From Alsobacter metallidurans (lineage in GTDB: Bacteria; Pseudomonadota; Alphaproteobacteria; Rhizobiales; Beijerinckiaceae): a stretch of 64,000 nt of DNA. Positions 42,794 through 51,370 of this stretch are shown here, in pieces (within the stretch, counting starts at the first letter, position 1; each line of letters starts with the position of its first letter). The position numbers were made by a program, and so were the translations under genes. The notes below the pieces were generated by a model, which saw only the letters and a list, made by a program, of their open reading frames with translations, was not told the origin of the DNA and made no database searches. Where the stretch lies: NCBI RefSeq assembly GCF_014636935.1, contig NZ_BMES01000002.1, positions 372,001 through 436,000 of the forward strand. Direction: 5' to 3'.

Positions 42794-43354
42794 ATGCGCA
42801 AGTTCAACACGATCCTCTTCGCCGCAACCTCGGCGCTATGCCTCACGGTCGCGGGCGCCGCGATGGCGCGCACCGTCATGGTTGGCGGCGCGGCCATGTA
42901 CCCTTCCAAGACGATCGTCGACAACGCCGTCAATTCCAAGGATCACACCACCCTTGTGGCGGCCGTGAAGGCCGCCGGCCTCGTCGACACGCTGCAGGGC
43001 CCGGGCCCGTTCACGGTGTTCGCGCCTACCAACGCGGCCTTCAAGAAGCTGCCTGCCGGCACGGTGGAGGGCCTCGTCCAGCCGCAGAACAAGGCGACGC
43101 TCACCAAGGTGCTGACCTACCACGTGGTTCCGGGCCGCTACACGGCGGCCGACCTGATGCAGCTCGTCAAAAAAGGCGGCGGACAGGCGATGCTGAAGAC
43201 CGCCGAAGGCGAGAACCTCACGATCCAGCCCGGCCGCAGCGGAAAGACCTTGTTCGTCACCGACAGCAAGGGCGATCAGGCGCGGATCACCATCGCGAAC
43301 GTGATGCAGTCCAATGGCGTGATCCACGTGGTCGACACGGTTCTGATGCCCTGA
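42794..43354 (+). CDS. Secreted fasciclin (FAS1) domain protein
   Basis: A 186-residue protein with a Sec signal (MRKFNTILFAATSALCLTVAG, cleavage near AMA) followed by one FAS1 domain (about 55-184). The H1 motif is FTVFAPTNAAFKKLP and the H2 motif is HVVDTVLMP. FAS1 proteins are usually surface or periplasmic adhesion-like modules; the bacterial role is seldom known. GGGAG precedes the ATG. It ends at the strong bidirectional terminator at 43376-43408 that it shares with the convergent microprotein gene. Confidence 0.9.
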   Translation: MRKFNTILFAATSALCLTVAGAAMARTVMVGGAAMYPSKTIVDNAVNSKDHTTLVAAVKAAGLVDTLQGPGPFTVFAPTNAAFKKLPAGTVEGLVQPQNKATLTKVLTYHVVPGRYTAADLMQLVKKGGGQAMLKTAEGENLTIQPGRSGKTLFVTDSKGDQARITIANVMQSNGVIHVVDTVLMP

Positions 43355-43375
43355 CGGGCGCCGAGAGCCTGAACG

Positions 43376-43408
43376 GCAAAAGCCCCGGAGCAATCCGGGG
43401 CCTTTTGC
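43376..43408. terminator. Bidirectional intrinsic terminator
   Basis: The stem GCAAAAG-CCCCGGA / TCCGGGG-C-CTTTTGC has 14 pairs, one bulged base and a GCAA tetraloop. The arms end in A/T-rich flanks (AAAAG and CTTTT), so the hairpin plus U tract works in both directions. It lies 21 nt after the fasciclin gene and 20 nt after the convergent microprotein gene. Confidence 0.85.
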
Positions 43409-43428
43409 TGTAGCGCGTCAGGGTTTGA

Positions 43429-43512
43429 TCAGGCGTCGGCCAAGAGCGGCGCAGCGGCGGCCATCTCCAGAAACAAGGCTAGCGCCGCGAGGTCCAGGAT
43501 CGCCCACCACAT
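43429..43512 (-). CDS. 27-residue membrane microprotein (copy 1)
   Basis: A 27-residue product starting MWWAILDLAALALF and ending APLLADA, almost entirely one hydrophobic helix with a short acidic end. The ribosome site GGGGGGAC lies 3 nt before the ATG. The same 27-residue length and the pattern MWxAILDLxxLAxFxE occur in a second gene at 63764-63847; 16 of 27 residues match, with many silent codon differences (I, D, L, A codons). That conservation is strong evidence for translation. A TATAAA box (43552-43547, minus strand) is 35 nt upstream. The function is unknown; an inner-membrane regulatory peptide is a guess. Confidence 0.7.
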   Translation of the reverse strand: MWWAILDLAALALFLEMAAAAPLLADA

Positions 43513-43860
43513 CGTTGTCCCCCCGCGCCCACCAACGCATTTAAGGTTTATAGTGTCATAATTCCATAAAGCGCCAGTAAGTCGAATTACTGAGATTGCC
43601 GCGCGATACACTGTACTGTTGCCAACTGGCGTAGAAGACGAGGCCGAAACGTCTTAGACCTTCATTTATCTAATGTTGATTTGATGTTTTCAAAGACTGT
43701 AATCTCTAACGTGAGCGCGCCCCCGTTTTGCGCAAGCCGGCCCAAGCAGGCGTTCGCCGCCATCCACGCTTGATTGTCGGCCGCCCAGGCGGCTCCTATG
43801 TACATCCAGATGGGCACAAAGCGCCGACTGCAATCCCGCCGTCCAGACTGGAGTTCTCCC
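43513..43860. other. AT-rich intergenic region, promoter side of microprotein 1 and the MDR reductase
   Basis: This stretch of 348 nt has no gene that I can support. Most of 43540-43690 is markedly richer in A+T than the neighbourhood. A hairpin-like CAGTAA-N6-TTACTG is at 43575-43592, 63 nt before microprotein 1. On the minus strand TTGAAA and GATAAA at 17 nt spacing lie further upstream, and TATAAA is at 43552-43547. On the plus side it should also hold the promoter of the reductase gene at 43861, but no boxes were clear. Confidence 0.5.
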
Positions 43861-44988
43861 ATGGCTGACATGCCGACCGGCCTCGAACTGCGCTCCCTGG
43901 TCACCGACCACGGCGAACTCAGGATCACGCTCGACCCCGTCGACGTCGGCGAGCCCGGACCGGGCGAAGTCATCGTCCGCGTCGAAGCGACGCCGCTCAA
44001 CCCTTCGGACCTCGGCCTGCTGCTCGGCCCGGCCGACTCCGCCACGCTGGCCCGCAACGAAGCCGGCGAACGCCCGGTCCTGTCGGCGAAGATCCCGCCG
44101 CAGTTCATGCCCGCCGTCGCCGGACGAGTCGGGCAGGCGCTCCCGGTCGGGAACGAGGGCGCCGGAACGGTGCTGCGGGCCGGCCCCGACGTGCAGCATC
44201 TGGTCGGCCGCAAGCTCGCGATGATCGGCGGCGGCATGTACGCCACGCTCCGGCGGCTTCCGGCGCGCGATTGCATCGTGCTTCCCGAGGACGTGACGGC
44301 GGCCGAAGGGGCGTCCCTGTTCGTGAACCCGCTCACCGCGCTCGGCTTCGTCGAGACCATGCGGATGGAAGGCCACACGGGCCTGGTGCATACGGCCGCG
44401 GCGTCCAACCTGGGGCAGATGCTCGTGCGCATTTGCCTGGCCGACAACGTCCCGCTGGTGAACGTCGTCCGCAGCGAGGCCCAGGCGGCGTTGCTGCGCG
44501 GGATCGGGGCGACGCATGTCGTCGACAGCAGCGCCCCTGGCTTCGAGGCGAAGCTCGTGGACGCAATCGCGGCGACCGGCGCGACGCTGGGCTTCGACGC
44601 GATCGGCGGTGGCGAGATGGCGGGCCAGATCCTGAACGCCATGGAGACCGTCGCGTCCCGCGCCCTGCCGTCCTACAGCCGCTACGGCTCCAACACGCAC
44701 AAGCAGGTCTACATCTACGGATCGCTCGCCGGCGGGCCGTTGGTCCTGCGGCGCAATTTCGGCTTCACCTGGGGTGTGGGCGGTTGGCTCCTGTTCAATT
44801 TCCTGCGCCGGGCGACGCCCGAGCAGACGCAGCGCATGCGCCAGCGCATCGTCGACGAGATCAGGACCACCTTCGCGAGCCGCTACACGCAGACGGTCAG
44901 CCTCTCGGACCTGCTGGATCCCGCGGTCGTCGCCAAGGCGCAGCGCAAGGAGACCGGCGCCAAATACCTCATCGATCCGAGCCTCTAG
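43861..44988 (+). CDS. MDR family zinc-less alcohol dehydrogenase / quinone oxidoreductase-like protein
   Basis: A 375-residue medium-chain reductase. The N-terminal GroES-like part has no zinc-cysteine set, and the nucleotide part has AAASNLGQMLVR in place of a plain GxGxxG, placing it with quinone/crotonyl-type MDRs. ATPLNPSDLGLLLGP is a family block. GGAG precedes the ATG (MADMPTGLEL). It is convergent with a LysR gene after 4 nt. The substrate is unknown. Confidence 0.82.
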   Translation: MADMPTGLELRSLVTDHGELRITLDPVDVGEPGPGEVIVRVEATPLNPSDLGLLLGPADSATLARNEAGERPVLSAKIPPQFMPAVAGRVGQALPVGNEGAGTVLRAGPDVQHLVGRKLAMIGGGMYATLRRLPARDCIVLPEDVTAAEGASLFVNPLTALGFVETMRMEGHTGLVHTAAASNLGQMLVRICLADNVPLVNVVRSEAQAALLRGIGATHVVDSSAPGFEAKLVDAIAATGATLGFDAIGGGEMAGQILNAMETVASRALPSYSRYGSNTHKQVYIYGSLAGGPLVLRRNFGFTWGVGGWLLFNFLRRATPEQTQRMRQRIVDEIRTTFASRYTQTVSLSDLLDPAVVAKAQRKETGAKYLIDPSL

Positions 44989-44992
44989 GCGT

Positions 44993-45913
44993 CTACGCCG
45001 GCGCGTCGCCTTCGCCGGAGCGCTCCCGAAAGGGCGCAAGCCGGCCGGCGATGAATTCCACGAACTGCCGGGCGATCCCCGACCGGCTGCGCTGCGCCGA
45101 CCAGATGCACGAGATGTCGAGGTGCACGTCCGGCCGGAAGGCCCGCACGGCGACGCCGCGGCCGTCATATTCGGCGGCCGTGAACGGGTCGACGATGCTC
45201 AAGCCCGCGCCGGCCGCCACCATCGCGCAGGCGATCATCGAGAGCGGGGTTTCGGCCCGGGTGTGGCGGGACACGCGGGCCTGCGCGAACACGGCGTCGG
45301 TGCGGTAGCGAAGCTGCGTGCTGTTTTCCAGCGACACGAACTGCTCGCCCGCGAAATCCTCCGGCCGCAGCACTGTCCTGGCGGCGAGGCGGTGCCACGC
45401 CGGAAGAACCGCGACGGCCGGGGCCGAGATCAGGGGCTCGATGTCCAGGTGCCCCGACTCGATCGGGGCCTGCACGAAGCCCACCTCACAAAAGCCGGAC
45501 GCCACCCATTCGGCGACCTGGGACGATATGCTGCCATAGAGCGCCACGTCGAGTTGGGGCCTCTCGGCCATGAACGCGCCCACGGCGCGCGGCATGAAGC
45601 CGACGTTGAAGGCTGGCAGCGCCGCGATGCGCAGCGTTCCGACGCGGCCTTCGCGAATGTCGCGGGCGGCCCGAGCGATGCCGTCGAGCCCGACGAATTG
45701 CCGTTCGACCTCGCGATAGAGCGCCAGCGCCTCCTCGGTTGGAACGAGCCGTGATCCGCGCCGCACGAAAAGCGGCATGCCGAGGCTGCGCTGGAAATCA
45801 TGCACCAGCCGCGTGACCGCTGGCTGCGTGACGTTGAGCGCCTGGGCGGCGCCCGTCACGCTCCCCATCACAATCACGGCCCGGAACGCCTCGATCTGTC
45901 TCGGGTTCAGCAT
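44993..45913 (-). CDS. LysR family transcriptional regulator
   Basis: A 306-residue LTTR with HTH at 8-58 (AAQALNVTQPAVTRLVHDFQ) and the PBP-like domain after it. The start MLNPRQIEAF is chosen; an in-frame start 12 codons upstream would lie inside the T-N11-A box at 45923-45937, so it is disfavoured. It is divergent from the polyamine-type importer operon at 46034, which it probably controls. The residue MLNPRQIEAFRAV start resembles regulators of opine and amino-acid oxidase operons. Confidence 0.92.
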   Translation of the reverse strand: MLNPRQIEAFRAVIVMGSVTGAAQALNVTQPAVTRLVHDFQRSLGMPLFVRRGSRLVPTEEALALYREVERQFVGLDGIARAARDIREGRVGTLRIAALPAFNVGFMPRAVGAFMAERPQLDVALYGSISSQVAEWVASGFCEVGFVQAPIESGHLDIEPLISAPAVAVLPAWHRLAARTVLRPEDFAGEQFVSLENSTQLRYRTDAVFAQARVSRHTRAETPLSMIACAMVAAGAGLSIVDPFTAAEYDGRGVAVRAFRPDVHLDISCIWSAQRSRSGIARQFVEFIAGRLAPFRERSGEGDAPA

Positions 45914-45922
45914 GCCTCGCCC

Positions 45923-45937
45923 ATAACATTTCGTTAT
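45923..45937. promoter_or_regulatory. LysR T-N11-A box
   Basis: ATAAC-ATTTC-GTTAT is a perfect inverted repeat with T at 45924 and A at 45936, i.e. T-N11-A, the classical LTTR recognition motif. It lies 9-24 nt in front of the LysR start and about 97 nt in front of the divergent binding-protein gene, fitting autorepression plus activation of the other side. Confidence 0.6.
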
Positions 45938-46033
45938 AGGCTGCTGCAATCATTCGATTTGACCCTCGGCTAGCGCGCCGTCCAAGCTGGCGACAGTTGC
46001 CGGGCCAGTGTTCTTGGCCATGGGGAGGGTCTC

Positions 46034-47068
46034 ATGAAGTTGATGTTTGCAGGTCTGCTGCTAGCTTCCACCGCGTTGGCGTCGAGCCAGGCGCTCGCGC
46101 AGCAAAAGACGCTCTATGTCGCCGGATACGGTGGGTCATACGAGCAGACCATGCGCAAGGAGATCATCCCGCCCTTCGAGGCCAAGAGCGGCGTAAAAGT
46201 CGAGTACGTGGCTGGCAACTCCACGGACACGCTTGCCAAGCTGCAGGCGCAGAAGGGCGCCCAGCAGATCGACGCCATCATCGTGGACGACGGCCCAGCT
46301 TATCAGGCCGTATCCCTCGGCTTCTGCGGCGAGTTGGCGCCCGGGGATGTCTACAAGGACGTTGCGCCGGTGATGAAGTTCTCGTCCAACAAGGCCGTCG
46401 GCATCGGCATGGTGGCGACCGGCTTCATGGTCAACAAGAAGGCCTTTGAAGGCAACAAGTGGCCGATCCCGACCTCCTGGGCCGACCTGAAGGATCCCAA
46501 GTTCAAGCAGAAGATCGTGATCCCGCCGATCAACAACACCTACGGCCTGCACGCGCTGATCGCAGAAGCGCAGCTCGCGGGCGGCGGCGAGAAGGACATC
46601 GAGCCCGGCTTCAAGGCGTTCAAGTCCGAGATCAACGCCAACGTGCTCGCCTACGAGCCCTCCCCGGCCAAGATGACCGAGCTGTTCCAGAACGGCCAGG
46701 CGGTGTTCGCCGTGTGGGGCTCGGGCCGCGTGAAGGCCTTCGCGGACACCGGCTTCCCGGTGGAGTTCATCTACCCCAAGGAAGGCGGCTACGCGCTCGG
46801 CACCGCGGCCTGCCCGGTGGCCGGATCCAAGAACGAGAAAGAGGCCAACGCCTTCCTGCAGCACCTGCTCTCGCCCGAAATCCAGGTAACGCTCGCCAAG
46901 GGCGCTGGCACGGGCCCGGCCAACATGACCGTGAAGCTCGCGGCCGAGGACCAGAAGGGCCTGCCTTACGGCGATCTCGCCAAGACCCTGAAGGCGGTCG
47001 ACTGGGACACCGCGAACGCCAAGCGCGAGGAGTGGACCAAACGCTGGAATCGCGAGATCGAGCGGTAG
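46034..47068 (+). CDS. ABC transporter substrate-binding protein, spermidine/putrescine type (PotD-like)
   Basis: A 344-residue periplasmic binding protein with a Sec signal (MKLMFAGLLLASTALASS, cleavage near ALAQQ). Landmarks: VAGYGGSYEQTMRKEI, NSTDTLAKLQAQKG and the domain-closing PTSWADLKDPKFK. GGGGAGGG precedes the ATG. It opens a nine-gene string of importer, three-subunit dehydrogenase, RidA and FMN reductase, so a polyamine-, opine- or amino-acid-like amine is the likely ligand. Confidence 0.92.
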   Translation: MKLMFAGLLLASTALASSQALAQQKTLYVAGYGGSYEQTMRKEIIPPFEAKSGVKVEYVAGNSTDTLAKLQAQKGAQQIDAIIVDDGPAYQAVSLGFCGELAPGDVYKDVAPVMKFSSNKAVGIGMVATGFMVNKKAFEGNKWPIPTSWADLKDPKFKQKIVIPPINNTYGLHALIAEAQLAGGGEKDIEPGFKAFKSEINANVLAYEPSPAKMTELFQNGQAVFAVWGSGRVKAFADTGFPVEFIYPKEGGYALGTAACPVAGSKNEKEANAFLQHLLSPEIQVTLAKGAGTGPANMTVKLAAEDQKGLPYGDLAKTLKAVDWDTANAKREEWTKRWNREIER

Positions 47069-47079
47069 GACCACACCCC

Positions 47080-47205
47080 CCCTCATTGCGATGCGCAGCA
47101 ATGAAGCAATCCATGCCGGGTGTAGAACTCTGTCTCCAAAACAGAGCATCGCCCCGGCGCCTCGGTTGCTTCGCTGTCGGCTCGCGAGGACGAGCGCCGC
47201 CCAAT
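47080..47205. repeat. Degenerate palindromic repeat between binding protein and ATPase gene
   Basis: The stretch begins CTCATTGCGATGCGCAGCAA and GAAGCAATCCATG, and its far side (TTGCTTCGCTGTCGG) is roughly the reverse complement. It looks like a decayed relative of the element at 13350-13441. In its middle an intact stem CTCTGT-N7-ACAGAG occupies 47128-47146. It separates the binding-protein gene from its ATPase, the same place as the hairpins in other importer operons here. Confidence 0.55.
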
Positions 47206-47219
47206 CGGACGAACCGCCC

Positions 47220-48272
47220 ATGCCCTACATCGCTCTCGAACGCCTGACCAAGCGCTACGGCGACCATCTCGCCGTGGACGCTCTCGATCTCGCGGTCGAG
47301 AAGGGCGAGTTCATCTCGCTGCTGGGACCGTCCGGCTGCGGCAAGACCACGACCCTGCAGATGATCGCCGGCTTCGTGGAGCCGACCGGCGGGCGCGTGA
47401 TGCTGGACGGCGTCGACCTCGGGGCCATGAAGCCGAACCGGCGCGGCCTCGGGATCGTGTTCCAGAGCTACGCGCTGTTTCCGCACATGACCGCGGCCGA
47501 GAACGTCGCGTTCGGGCTCGAGATGCGCGACGTGCCGCGCGCCGAGCGCGAGAAGCGCGTGGCCGAGACGCTGGCGTTGGTGGGGCTTTCGGGCTTCGCC
47601 GACCGTTATCCCAAGCGCATGTCGGGCGGGCAGCAGCAGCGCGTCGCGCTGGCCCGCGCGCTGGTGATCAAACCCGCCATCCTGCTGCTGGACGAACCCC
47701 TCTCCAACCTCGACGCCAAGCTGCGCGAGGAAATGCAGATCGAGCTGCGCTCGATCCAGCGGATCAGCGGCGCCACCACCATCCTGGTCACGCATGACCA
47801 GGCCGAGGCCATGGCGCTGTCCGACCGCATCGTGCTGATGAACAAGGGCCGGGTGGAACAGATCGCCCGCCCGGACGAGGCCTATGCGCGCCCGGCTTCC
47901 GCCTTCGTGGCCAACTTCCTGGGCAAGACCAACCTCCTGAACGGAGCAATCGAAAGCACTCCGCAGGGCCCGGTGCTGGTCGTCGGCGGCCTGCGCCTTC
48001 CCGCCCCGGCCGGCGCCGGATCGGGCCCGCAATCGGTGGCGGTGCGGCCGGAGCGCATCGCCTTCGCGTCAGGGACGGCGGGCGTGTCAGGCCGGGTGAC
48101 CATGCGAGTGTTCCAGGGGCTGCACTGGTTGCTGCAGGTCGACAGCGAGGCCGGGCCGCTCACGCTGGTGCGCCCCAATGACGGCTCGCCAGTCCCCGCC
48201 GAAGGCGAGACGGTCGCCCTCACCTTCTCGACGCAGGACTTCGCCCTGCTGCCGGCCGGGGACGCGCCGTGA
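47220..48272 (+). CDS. ABC transporter ATP-binding protein, spermidine/putrescine type (PotA-like)
   Basis: A 350-residue ATPase with C-terminal TOBE domain. Walker A is GPSGCGKTT (about 36-44), signature MSGGQQQR, and Walker [18 protein letters not shown]. The TOBE part includes SVAVRPERI. The start MPYIALERL is chosen; the frame stays open upstream only through the repeat. Its TGA overlaps the GTG of the first permease (GTGA). It powers the permease pair downstream. Confidence 0.94.
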   Translation: MPYIALERLTKRYGDHLAVDALDLAVEKGEFISLLGPSGCGKTTTLQMIAGFVEPTGGRVMLDGVDLGAMKPNRRGLGIVFQSYALFPHMTAAENVAFGLEMRDVPRAEREKRVAETLALVGLSGFADRYPKRMSGGQQQRVALARALVIKPAILLLDEPLSNLDAKLREEMQIELRSIQRISGATTILVTHDQAEAMALSDRIVLMNKGRVEQIARPDEAYARPASAFVANFLGKTNLLNGAIESTPQGPVLVVGGLRLPAPAGAGSGPQSVAVRPERIAFASGTAGVSGRVTMRVFQGLHWLLQVDSEAGPLTLVRPNDGSPVPAEGETVALTFSTQDFALLPAGDAP

Positions 48273-49129
48273 GCGAGCGTCCGAAAGCTGCGCCCTACCT
48301 GCTGGCCGGGCCGACCGCTCTGGTCTTTCTCGGGCTGGTGCTCATCCCGCTCGCCATGACGGTGCTGCTCTCCTTCTACGACTGGGGCCAGTACAAGGGC
48401 ATCGTGCCGGAGTGGACGCTGAAGAACTGGCGCGAGATGGTCGCGGATGATTACTTCGCCAGCGTCTTCCTGCGCACCTTCCGCATCGCCATCCTGGTCA
48501 CGCTGGCCTGCGTGGCGATCGGCGTCCCCGAGGCCTACATCCTCAACCGCCTGAGCCCGGGCTGGCGCAGCGTGTCGCTGCTCGCCATCCTGGGGCCGCT
48601 GCTCGTGTCCGTGGTGGCGCGCACGCTGGGCTGGGCGCTGCTGTTCGGCTCCACCGGCGTGGTCAACCAGGGCCTGATGAAGCTCGGCCTCATCGCCGCG
48701 CCCCTGCCCTTCATGTTCACCGAAACGGGTGTGATTGTCACGCTCACGCACGTGCTCGCGCCGTTCATGGTGCTGGCCGTCTGGGCCGCGCTGCAGCGGC
48801 TCGATCCGCAGGTCGAGAACGCCGCCGGCTCGCTCGGCGCCTCGGCGTTCACGACGTGGCGCCGCGTGATCCTGCCCCAGATCGTGCCGGGCGTCCTGTC
48901 TGGGTCTGTGATCGTTTTCGCGCTCGCGGCCAGCGCCTTCGCGTCGCCCGCCATAATCGGCGGCCGACGGCTCAAGGTGGCCGCCACCCTGGCGTATGAC
49001 GAGTTCCTGAACACCCTCAACTGGCCCCTCGGCGCAGCCGTCGCGACGCTGCTGCTGGTCGCGCTCGTGGCCATCATCGTGGGCTCGAACCGGCTGATCG
49101 AACGCCGCTATGCGCAGGTGTTCGAGTGA
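48269..49129 (+). CDS. ABC transporter permease, spermidine/putrescine type (PotB-like)
   Basis: A 286-residue permease with six helices; the first is LLAGPTALVFLGLVLIPLAMTV. The ATPase contact loop contains ENAAGSLGASAFTTWRRVILP (landmarks ENAAGSLGAS and RVILPQI). GTG start, overlapping the ATPase stop and the next permease start (GTGA at both ends), so the whole transporter is translationally coupled. Confidence 0.92.
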   Translation: MSERPKAAPYLLAGPTALVFLGLVLIPLAMTVLLSFYDWGQYKGIVPEWTLKNWREMVADDYFASVFLRTFRIAILVTLACVAIGVPEAYILNRLSPGWRSVSLLAILGPLLVSVVARTLGWALLFGSTGVVNQGLMKLGLIAAPLPFMFTETGVIVTLTHVLAPFMVLAVWAALQRLDPQVENAAGSLGASAFTTWRRVILPQIVPGVLSGSVIVFALAASAFASPAIIGGRRLKVAATLAYDEFLNTLNWPLGAAVATLLLVALVAIIVGSNRLIERRYAQVFE

Positions 49130-49926
49130 GCCGCAACGGTTCCTTGGCCACGGCCTTCCACCTCCTGTTCGTCACCTTCATGCTGGCGCCGCTCGCCATT
49201 GTGTGCGCGGTCGCATTCACGCCCGAGGGCTACCTGTCCTTGCCGACGAATGGCTTCAGCCTGCGCTGGTTCCGGCAGATCCTGGCCTATCCGGAATTCC
49301 TGCGGGCGTTCTGGGCCAGCCTCTGGCTCGCGGCCCTCTCGTCCACCATCGCGATCGCGCTGTCGGTGCCGGCCGCTCTCGCCATCGCGCGCTACCGGTT
49401 CCCCGGCCGCGAGGCGCTGACGGCGCTGTTCCTGTCGCCCCTGATGGTGCCGCACGTGGTGCTCGGCATCGCGTTTCTGCGGTTCTTCACGCAGGTCGGG
49501 CTGGCGGGCACCTTCACCGGGCTGGTGCTCAGCCACGTGATCGTCGTGATCCCCTTCGCGCTACGCCTCGTGCTGGCGGCGTCCTACGGCATCGACGCGC
49601 GCATCGAGCATGCCGCCGTGTCGCTGGGGGCCAGTCCGATGACGGTGTTCCGCCGCGTCACCATCCCGCTCATCCTGCCCGGCGTCGTGTCCGGCTGGAT
49701 GCTGGCCTTCATCAACTCCTTCGACGAAGTCACCATGACGGTCTTCGTCGCCTCGCCCGCCACCGTCACGCTGCCGGTGCGCATGTTCCTCTACATCCAG
49801 GACAACATTGACCCGCTGATCGCCTCCGTTTCGGCCTGCCTCATCGCCCTCACGGCCGTGATGCTGCTCGTGCTGGACCGCATCTTCGGGCTCGATCGTC
49901 TTTTCGTCGGAGCCGGAAAGGGCTGA
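49126..49926 (+). CDS. ABC transporter permease, spermidine/putrescine type (PotC-like)
   Basis: A 266-residue partner permease with six helices. The EAA loop holds EHAAVSLGASPMTVFRRVTIP (landmarks EHAAVSLGAS and VTIPLI), and AFINSFDEVTMTVFV is typical of PotC. GTG start overlapping the upstream stop. It is followed after 6 nt by the oxidoreductase beta subunit, so transporter and dehydrogenase belong to one transcript. Confidence 0.92.
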   Translation: MSRNGSLATAFHLLFVTFMLAPLAIVCAVAFTPEGYLSLPTNGFSLRWFRQILAYPEFLRAFWASLWLAALSSTIAIALSVPAALAIARYRFPGREALTALFLSPLMVPHVVLGIAFLRFFTQVGLAGTFTGLVLSHVIVVIPFALRLVLAASYGIDARIEHAAVSLGASPMTVFRRVTIPLILPGVVSGWMLAFINSFDEVTMTVFVASPATVTLPVRMFLYIQDNIDPLIASVSACLIALTAVMLLVLDRIFGLDRLFVGAGKG

Positions 49927-49932
49927 CCTGCC

Positions 49933-51066
49933 GTGTCCCTCACCACCCCCCAATCGGAGCCTGACGTCGTCGTCATCGGCGGCGGCCTCGTCGGCGGCGC
50001 CATGGCGTATGGCCTGGCCCGCGCCGGCGCGCGCGTCTGCGTCCTCGATGAAGGCGATCTCGCGCTGCGCGCCTCGCGCGGCAATTTCGCGCTGGTCTGG
50101 GTCCAGTCCAAGGGCATGGGGATGCCCGAATATGCCGCCTGGTCGAAGCGCTCGGCCGACGCCTGGCATGAACTCGCCGCCCTGCTGCGCGACGAGACCG
50201 CGATCGACGTCGCCCACAGCCAGCCCGGCGGCTTCACGCTGTGCCTGTCGGACGCCGAACTCCAGCAGCGCGTCGACGGCATGACGCGCCTGCACAACCA
50301 GATCAACATGGTTGAATACGGCTACGAGGTTCTCGACCACGCCGAAACAAAGCGGCGGCTCCCCGATATCGGCAAGGACGTGGCCGGCTCGATCTACAGC
50401 CCCATCGACGGCCACGTGAATTCGCTGCGCCTGTTCCGAGCGCTGCACGAGGCGCTCCAGCGCCGCGGCTCGGACTACCGGCCCAACTGCGCCGTGGAGG
50501 CGATCACGCCCGAGAATGGCGGCTTCCGCATCACCGGCCCCTGGGGCGAGATCCGCGCGCCCAAAGTGGTGCTCGCCGCCGGCCTCGGCAACGCCCGGCT
50601 CGCCCCCATGGTGGGTCTCGACGCGCCCGTGCGGCCCAGCAAGGGCCAGGTGATCGTCACCGAGAAGACCGCTCCCTTCCTGCACAATCCCATGGTGACG
50701 GTGCGCCAGACCGACGAGGGCGGCGTGATGATAGGCGACAGCCAGGAAGACCTCGGCTTCGACACCGTCGTCACCCAACCCATCATTTCGCTCATGGCCG
50801 AGCGCGCCGTTCGCATGTTTCCGCGCCTGGCGGGGCTCAATGTCGTGCGCACCTGGTCGGCGCTCCGGGTCATGAGCCCGGACGGCTTCCCGATCTACGA
50901 GCAGTCCACCGCTCACCCGGGCGCCTTCGTGACCACCTGCCACTCGGGCGTGACGCTCGCCGCCAACCATGTGCTGACGCTTGCGCCCGCCATTCTGGCC
51001 GGCGCCCTGCCGGACGTGGTCGCGCCCTTCAACGCCCGGAGGTTCAATGTTCCGGCCCATGCTTGA
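49933..51066 (+). CDS. FAD-dependent oxidoreductase, DAO family (HcnC/OoxB-like subunit)
   Basis: A 377-residue flavoprotein of the glycine/D-amino-acid oxidase family. The dinucleotide motif is IGGGLVGGAMAYGLARAG, and the C-terminal end RTWSALRVMSPDGFPIYE closes the FAD site. With the small 2Fe-2S protein and the larger FAD subunit that follow, it makes the three-part layout of hydrogen-cyanide synthase, octopine/nopaline oxidase and D-hydroxyproline dehydrogenase, which oxidise amines or secondary amines to imines. GTG start. The cyanide role is unlikely because an importer and RidA sit in the same operon; the substrate is inferred to be an amine. Confidence 0.86.
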   Translation: MSLTTPQSEPDVVVIGGGLVGGAMAYGLARAGARVCVLDEGDLALRASRGNFALVWVQSKGMGMPEYAAWSKRSADAWHELAALLRDETAIDVAHSQPGGFTLCLSDAELQQRVDGMTRLHNQINMVEYGYEVLDHAETKRRLPDIGKDVAGSIYSPIDGHVNSLRLFRALHEALQRRGSDYRPNCAVEAITPENGGFRITGPWGEIRAPKVVLAAGLGNARLAPMVGLDAPVRPSKGQVIVTEKTAPFLHNPMVTVRQTDEGGVMIGDSQEDLGFDTVVTQPIISLMAERAVRMFPRLAGLNVVRTWSALRVMSPDGFPIYEQSTAHPGAFVTTCHSGVTLAANHVLTLAPAILAGALPDVVAPFNARRFNVPAHA

Positions 51067-51370
51067 TCCCGGCGCGCCGGCGGGCGCCCCTTTGCGCTTC
51101 ACCTTCGACGGCGTCGTCATGACGGCCCGCGCCGGCGACACTGTCGCGGCGGCGTTGCTCGCCAACGGCGTCGCGGTGAACCGCGAGACCCCCGTCTCGG
51201 GCGCCCCGCGCGGCGCCTATTGCATGATGGGCGTCTGCTTCGAGTGCCTGGTCGTGATCGACGGCGTCGGCAACCGGCAGGGCTGCCTCGTCCCGCTGGA
51301 GGACGGCATGCGCATCGAAACGCAGCATGGCGCTCGCCAGGCCGAGTTCCGCGAGGGGATCGAGGCATGA
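51047..51370 (+). CDS. 2Fe-2S ferredoxin-like small subunit (HcnA/OoxX-like)
   Basis: A 107-residue small electron-transfer subunit. Four cysteines of a 2Fe-2S site are C59, C64, C67 and C80 (AYCMMGVCFEC and RQGCLVP). The start ATG has a full GGAGGT site 7 nt upstream, inside the upstream flavoprotein gene (20 nt overlap), which decides the start. The end overlaps the next gene (ATGA). It should pass electrons within the heterotrimer toward the quinone pool. Confidence 0.88.
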   Translation: MFRPMLDPGAPAGAPLRFTFDGVVMTARAGDTVAAALLANGVAVNRETPVSGAPRGAYCMMGVCFECLVVIDGVGNRQGCLVPLEDGMRIETQHGARQAEFREGIEA

